Source: an uncultured Oscillospiraceae bacterium (GTDB lineage Bacteria; Bacillota; Clostridia; Oscillospirales; Ruminococcaceae). Taken from it: 18,037 nucleotides of DNA. The translations under genes were made by a program, and so were the position numbers. The first letter of the stretch is position 1; every line of letters starts with the position of its first letter. Of the stretch, positions 15,494 to 18,037 are shown one piece after another. The notes beneath the pieces were generated by a model, which saw only the letters and a list, made by a program, of their open reading frames with translations, searched no databases and was not told where the DNA came from. Location: positions 1 through 18,037 of the forward strand of contig CAKSHT010000025.1 in NCBI GenBank assembly GCA_934457235.1, given 5' to 3'.

Positions 15494-16495
15494 TCAAGCC
15501 TTGTCCGCGGTATTCTTGCTGTCGAAGGAAATAGCCTCTGGGAATACGCTGCGGCTGTCCTCCTTGGAAAGGAAGGTCGTGTTGACATAACCCTGGATTA
15601 TTGCTCCGTCCGTTACTGCGATGGTGGAAGCGTTGATGTCGCCGAAAACGATGGCGTCGCGCTTCAGCTCCGCCTTTCCGCCGATCTCAAGCTTTCCTCT
15701 TATTCTGCCGTTCACGTCGGCGTACTGCGACGTGAGGTCGCCGATAAGTATTGTATCCCGATCCATGCGTATCTTACCCTTGAGATTGAGATTTCCCTGC
15801 ATGGCGGCGGAATTCATGTTGGCGTTGTTGCACTTGATGTCGCCGACCACCTTGCCGGACATCTCTATGTCGCGCGTGGTCTCGACGTTGCCCTTTATGT
15901 TGCCGTCGACCTGCATATTCGCAAGGCTGCGCACGTTGCCGTCGATGATGGTGTTCCTGGATATCACGGTGACTTCATCCGTGTCGCTGGGAGCGTCTAC
16001 CGATCTTCCCGCAGATGAGGGAGGAACATAGCCGCCGTTGCCGCCGTTCCCTCCGCCAAAATTATTCCCGCCAAATCCGGCGTTATTATTCCCCGCAAAT
16101 CCGGAATTCTGCGCTTCTGCCGCGCCGGGATATGCAGTCCCTGCGTTATTCTGGGTCTGCTGGCGGTAGTACGGAGTTTCCAGCGGTACGCCGGCGTTAT
16201 CCGCCGCGCCCTGCTGTCCGCCGCTGAACTGGTAGCCGTTGTCCGGCCGGGGCTGCTGAACGCCCTGCGCATTCTGCGCGGCCTGGGAGGGCTGTGCGGG
16301 CTGCGCCGGCTGAACAGGCTGCTCCGGCTGCGCTGGAGCCTGCTGCGGAGCGGGCTGCTGCGCTCCCTCCGAAAGGTACTTGTCAAGCTCAGTGGGCTGA
16401 GCGCTCCTGTCGGTCTTGTTTTCCCCGTTTTCCTCAAGACCGTCCTTTTTCCACAGTTCCTTTACCGCCTGTGAAAAGTTGTCCTTGATACCCAT
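15494..16495 (-). CDS. Bactofilin
   Basis: A 333-residue protein with a bactofilin beta-helix domain at about 178-312. Regular turns of about 17-20 residues carry the VDGNIKGNV, MSGKVVGDI, IGDLTS, VNGRIRGKLEIGG and VFGDINAS pattern. Bactofilins polymerise without nucleotide and scaffold cell-wall enzymes. The N-terminal 20 residues (MGIKDNFSQAVKELWKKDGL) could form an amphipathic, membrane-binding helix. Residues about 45-160 are a long Pro/Gln/Ala- then Gly/Asn-rich linker, longer than in most bactofilins. The start at ATG 16495 has AAAGGA eight bases upstream. It lies between a polysaccharide deacetylase and a possible endopeptidase inhibitor, which fits a role in localised cell-wall modification. 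Confidence 0.9.
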   Translation of the reverse strand: MGIKDNFSQAVKELWKKDGLEENGENKTDRSAQPTELDKYLSEGAQQPAPQQAPAQPEQPVQPAQPAQPSQAAQNAQGVQQPRPDNGYQFSGGQQGAADNAGVPLETPYYRQQTQNNAGTAYPGAAEAQNSGFAGNNNAGFGGNNFGGGNGGNGGYVPPSSAGRSVDAPSDTDEVTVISRNTIIDGNVRSLANMQVDGNIKGNVETTRDIEMSGKVVGDIKCNNANMNSAAMQGNLNLKGKIRMDRDTILIGDLTSQYADVNGRIRGKLEIGGKAELKRDAIVFGDINASTIAVTDGAIIQGYVNTTFLSKEDSRSVFPEAISFDSKNTADKA

Positions 16496-16534
16496 TTTTA
16501 ATTCCTTTCTTTTCAGCCGGAGCCTCTCCGGTCA

Positions 16535-17644
16535 TTACGCGTACGGCCCGGTGAACTGTACCGGACGTGTGTCGTTATTTATCTTATCGAATTTATATCC
16601 CTCGTTGACCAGCACCTGGAGCACATCGCCCAGCACCAGCACCGTATTCGGCGTGGAAGCGGAGTCGTGCATCAGTACGACGGAGCGGTAATTCCCGGCG
16701 ATATCCTTGGGAACTGAATTATACATATCCGTCCAGTTTGCGCCGCCTGCGTCGTTGCTGTCAACGTTCCAGTCGAAATAATGGAAGCCGCGGCGGGTCA
16801 TTTCCTGGATAATATGGTCGCGGGTGTCGGCGTTGAAATCGTTCACACTGCCGCCCGGAAACCGGAATATGCTGGTCTTTATGCCGGTAGCTTCGTAGAT
16901 CATATCCCACGCCTCATGGAAATCCTCAAGATAGTCCTCCACGGAAGCGTAAATATCCTTGTAAACATGAGAAGCGCTGTGCACGCCGATGGAATGCCCT
17001 GCGTCCGCGATGGCCCTGAGCTTGGCATAGCAGCCCTCGGTGCGGGAGGGAACGACAAAGAACGTCGCCTTTATGTTATACTGCTCAAGATAGCTGAGGA
17101 TGCTGTAGGTATGGTCGGACGGACCGTCGTCGAACGTGAGGTACACAGTGTTCTCCTCGCGCACGAGATCCTCGTCAGCAACGGGAATTACGGTCATTTC
17201 CGGGTAGATATCGGCGTAAGGACTGGCAGGCTCTGCGGTTTCCGGAGCGCCGGCGGATTCCGATGTTTCCTCCGTTGAGGGAGCCTGCTCGGTATCGGGC
17301 TGCGGCTCTGACGCGGGAGCGCTGGAATTATCCCCGGAAGCCGGAGCACCGGCGTTCACCTGGGTATCCTTACCGTTCTGGATATAGTCTATAAGCTCCT
17401 GGTCGGAAAGCCCGCTGCGGGCGTAGATATCATAGAACCCGCTGACTGTAGGCTCACGCTCGCCGCTGAGGATAGCGGCGTAGTATTCAAGCTTCTGGTT
17501 ATCCTCGGCTAATGCAGCCTGCCTTGCGTTGCTGTTCCAGAGGAGCACAGCGAGCACGACGCACGTCACCAGCGGAGCGAAGAAAATGATGCAGAGTACT
17601 GTTTTTATCAGCACCTTGAAGAATTCGACACTGCCAAAGCGCAT
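16535..17644 (-). CDS. Membrane-anchored polysaccharide deacetylase (NodB domain)
   Basis: A 369-residue family 4 carbohydrate esterase, likely acting on peptidoglycan outside the cell. It has an N-terminal membrane helix (about 11-36), a stalk with a Ser/Pro/Glu-rich linker (about 95-145), and a NodB domain (about 165-355). All five motifs are visible: TFDDGP (170-175) with the catalytic and metal Asp, HSASH (222-226) with the metal His pair, RFPGGS (261-266), DWNVDSND (291-298), and LMHDS (324-328) with the catalytic His. It should therefore be active and need a divalent metal. The start at ATG 17644 follows AGAGGT by about seven bases. It is the first gene after the promoter at 17738-17766. 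GlcNAc versus MurNAc specificity cannot be told. Confidence 0.92.
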   Translation of the reverse strand: MRFGSVEFFKVLIKTVLCIIFFAPLVTCVVLAVLLWNSNARQAALAEDNQKLEYYAAILSGEREPTVSGFYDIYARSGLSDQELIDYIQNGKDTQVNAGAPASGDNSSAPASEPQPDTEQAPSTEETSESAGAPETAEPASPYADIYPEMTVIPVADEDLVREENTVYLTFDDGPSDHTYSILSYLEQYNIKATFFVVPSRTEGCYAKLRAIADAGHSIGVHSASHVYKDIYASVEDYLEDFHEAWDMIYEATGIKTSIFRFPGGSVNDFNADTRDHIIQEMTRRGFHYFDWNVDSNDAGGANWTDMYNSVPKDIAGNYRSVVLMHDSASTPNTVLVLGDVLQVLVNEGYKFDKINNDTRPVQFTGPYA

Positions 17645-17737
17645 TTAAAGACCTCTTTTACGACGCGCGGTACAGGCGCGTGCGACATATCGTTAAGCGG
17701 GGAACTGGCAAAAAACTGCTTATACCCCTATTATTTA

Positions 17738-17766
17738 ATGATACTATAAAACGTCGTTTTTGTCAA
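17738..17766 (-). promoter_or_regulatory. SigA-like promoter for the deacetylase-bactofilin-atp gene block
   Basis: On the minus strand TTGACA (17761-17766) and TATCAT (17738-17743) are 17 bp apart. Transcription would start near 17731, leaving a leader of about 87 nt. It is the only clear promoter I see for the minus-strand block, whose first five genes are packed with gaps under 40 bp. Confidence 0.65.
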
Positions 17767-17807
17767 TAGCAACTGCGGGGAAAAGTCAAATTATACCCGG
17801 ATTATGG

Positions 17808-17827
17808 ACAAAATACGATTATTTTGT
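17808..17827 (-). promoter_or_regulatory. AT-rich 8-bp inverted repeat upstream of the promoter
   Basis: ACAAAATA (17808-17815) and TATTTTGT (17820-17827) are perfect complements around CGAT, about 42 bp upstream of the -35 box. Two ACAAAT words follow at 17841-17846 and 17850-17855. This could be an operator or activator site. Another inverted pair, TACCTGC/GCAGGTA, lies at 17885-17891 and 17903-17909. Confidence 0.4.
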
Positions 17828-17948
17828 GCGGGAAAACTGGACAAATTGAACAAATCAAAAAACAACGCAAGGGCATTTAATTACTACCTGCCCGATGCTC
17901 ATGCAGGTATCCCGCATTTATTTTCTATGCACAAGCGCGGAAAGAAAC

Positions 17949-18036
17949 AGGGCGGATATTGAATCCGCCCGCGAGACCGTCGAAAAAGTCACTAAAGTGA
18001 CTTTTCCGACGAACATCCGCCCTGCGCGCACGGTCT
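17949..18036. repeat. Nested inverted repeats at the right edge
   Basis: GGGCGGAT (17950-17957) and ATCCGCCC (17963-17970) form the third copy of the recurring stem-loop. GTCGAAAAAGTCAC (17979-17992) pairs with GTGACTTTTCCGAC (17997-18010), 13 of 14 pairs. A further ATCCGCCCT (18015-18023) could pair with AGGGCGGAT (17949-17957), and AGACCGT (17974-17980) with ACGGTCT (18030-18036). The rest of 17645-18037 holds the promoter, the palindromes and no gene. The structures may be terminators of a gene beyond the window. Confidence 0.55.
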
Positions 18037-18037
18037 G

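Overview
The window looks like chromosomal DNA of a gut-type Firmicute of the Ruminococcaceae/Oscillospiraceae group, most like a Ruminococcus with mid-50s % GC by eye. The grounds are strong AGGAGG-type ribosome sites, SigA-like TTGACA/TATAAT promoters, a small alarmone synthetase, a clostridial atpZ-atpI-atpBEFHAGDC cluster with an Na+-type c subunit, and Pro/Thr/Glu-rich surface proteins. The genus is inference. I see no tRNA, rRNA, CRISPR array or complete insertion sequence.

Left part, plus strand (1-6839). The window opens in the last 72 codons of a protein whose C-terminus carries two copies of a 36-residue unit containing MSQEDIExLL, which resembles the N-terminal CheY-binding peptide of FliM/FliY. 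Next come a single-domain (p)ppGpp synthetase with its own extended -10 promoter and a terminator. A 181-bp fold-back element with 22-bp perfect terminal inverted repeats follows. Then there is an ECF-type sigma factor preceded by a perfect consensus SigA promoter and a second, ECF-like promoter. After an AT-richer 89-codon gene of unknown function comes a 751-residue single-pass membrane protein that is probably the sigma factor's anti-sigma/sensor partner. A terminator, a membrane-anchored NusG-II domain protein and a secreted protein with Ig-like and Fn3-like C-terminal modules complete this half.

Right part, minus strand (17766 down to 7047). A SigA-like promoter at 17738-17766 precedes ten kilobases of same-strand genes. 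They are a membrane-anchored polysaccharide deacetylase, a bactofilin, a membrane-anchored protein possibly of the IseA type, AtpZ, AtpI, and all eight structural subunits of an F1Fo ATP synthase. The order is a, c, b, delta, alpha, gamma, beta, epsilon, followed by a bidirectional terminator at 7047-7081. The first five genes are tightly packed or overlapping. A 169-bp GC-rich gap, with a decayed copy of the fold-back element's end, separates atpI from atpB and may hold an internal promoter or processing site.

The most notable points are in the ATP synthase cluster. A 42-codon single-TM protein with a good ribosome site sits between atpA and atpG. The atpG start is probably a non-canonical ATA (or ATT) codon. 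Stable hairpins lie in several intercistronic gaps, including one over the atpD ribosome site. The c subunit has the two-carboxylate Na+ motif, a Glu in helix 1 plus Glu-Thr-Thr-x-x-Tyr in helix 2. Outside that cluster, the sensor protein and the IseA-like protein share a C-terminal module, and a GGGCGGAT...ATCCGCCC stem-loop recurs at three intergenic places.
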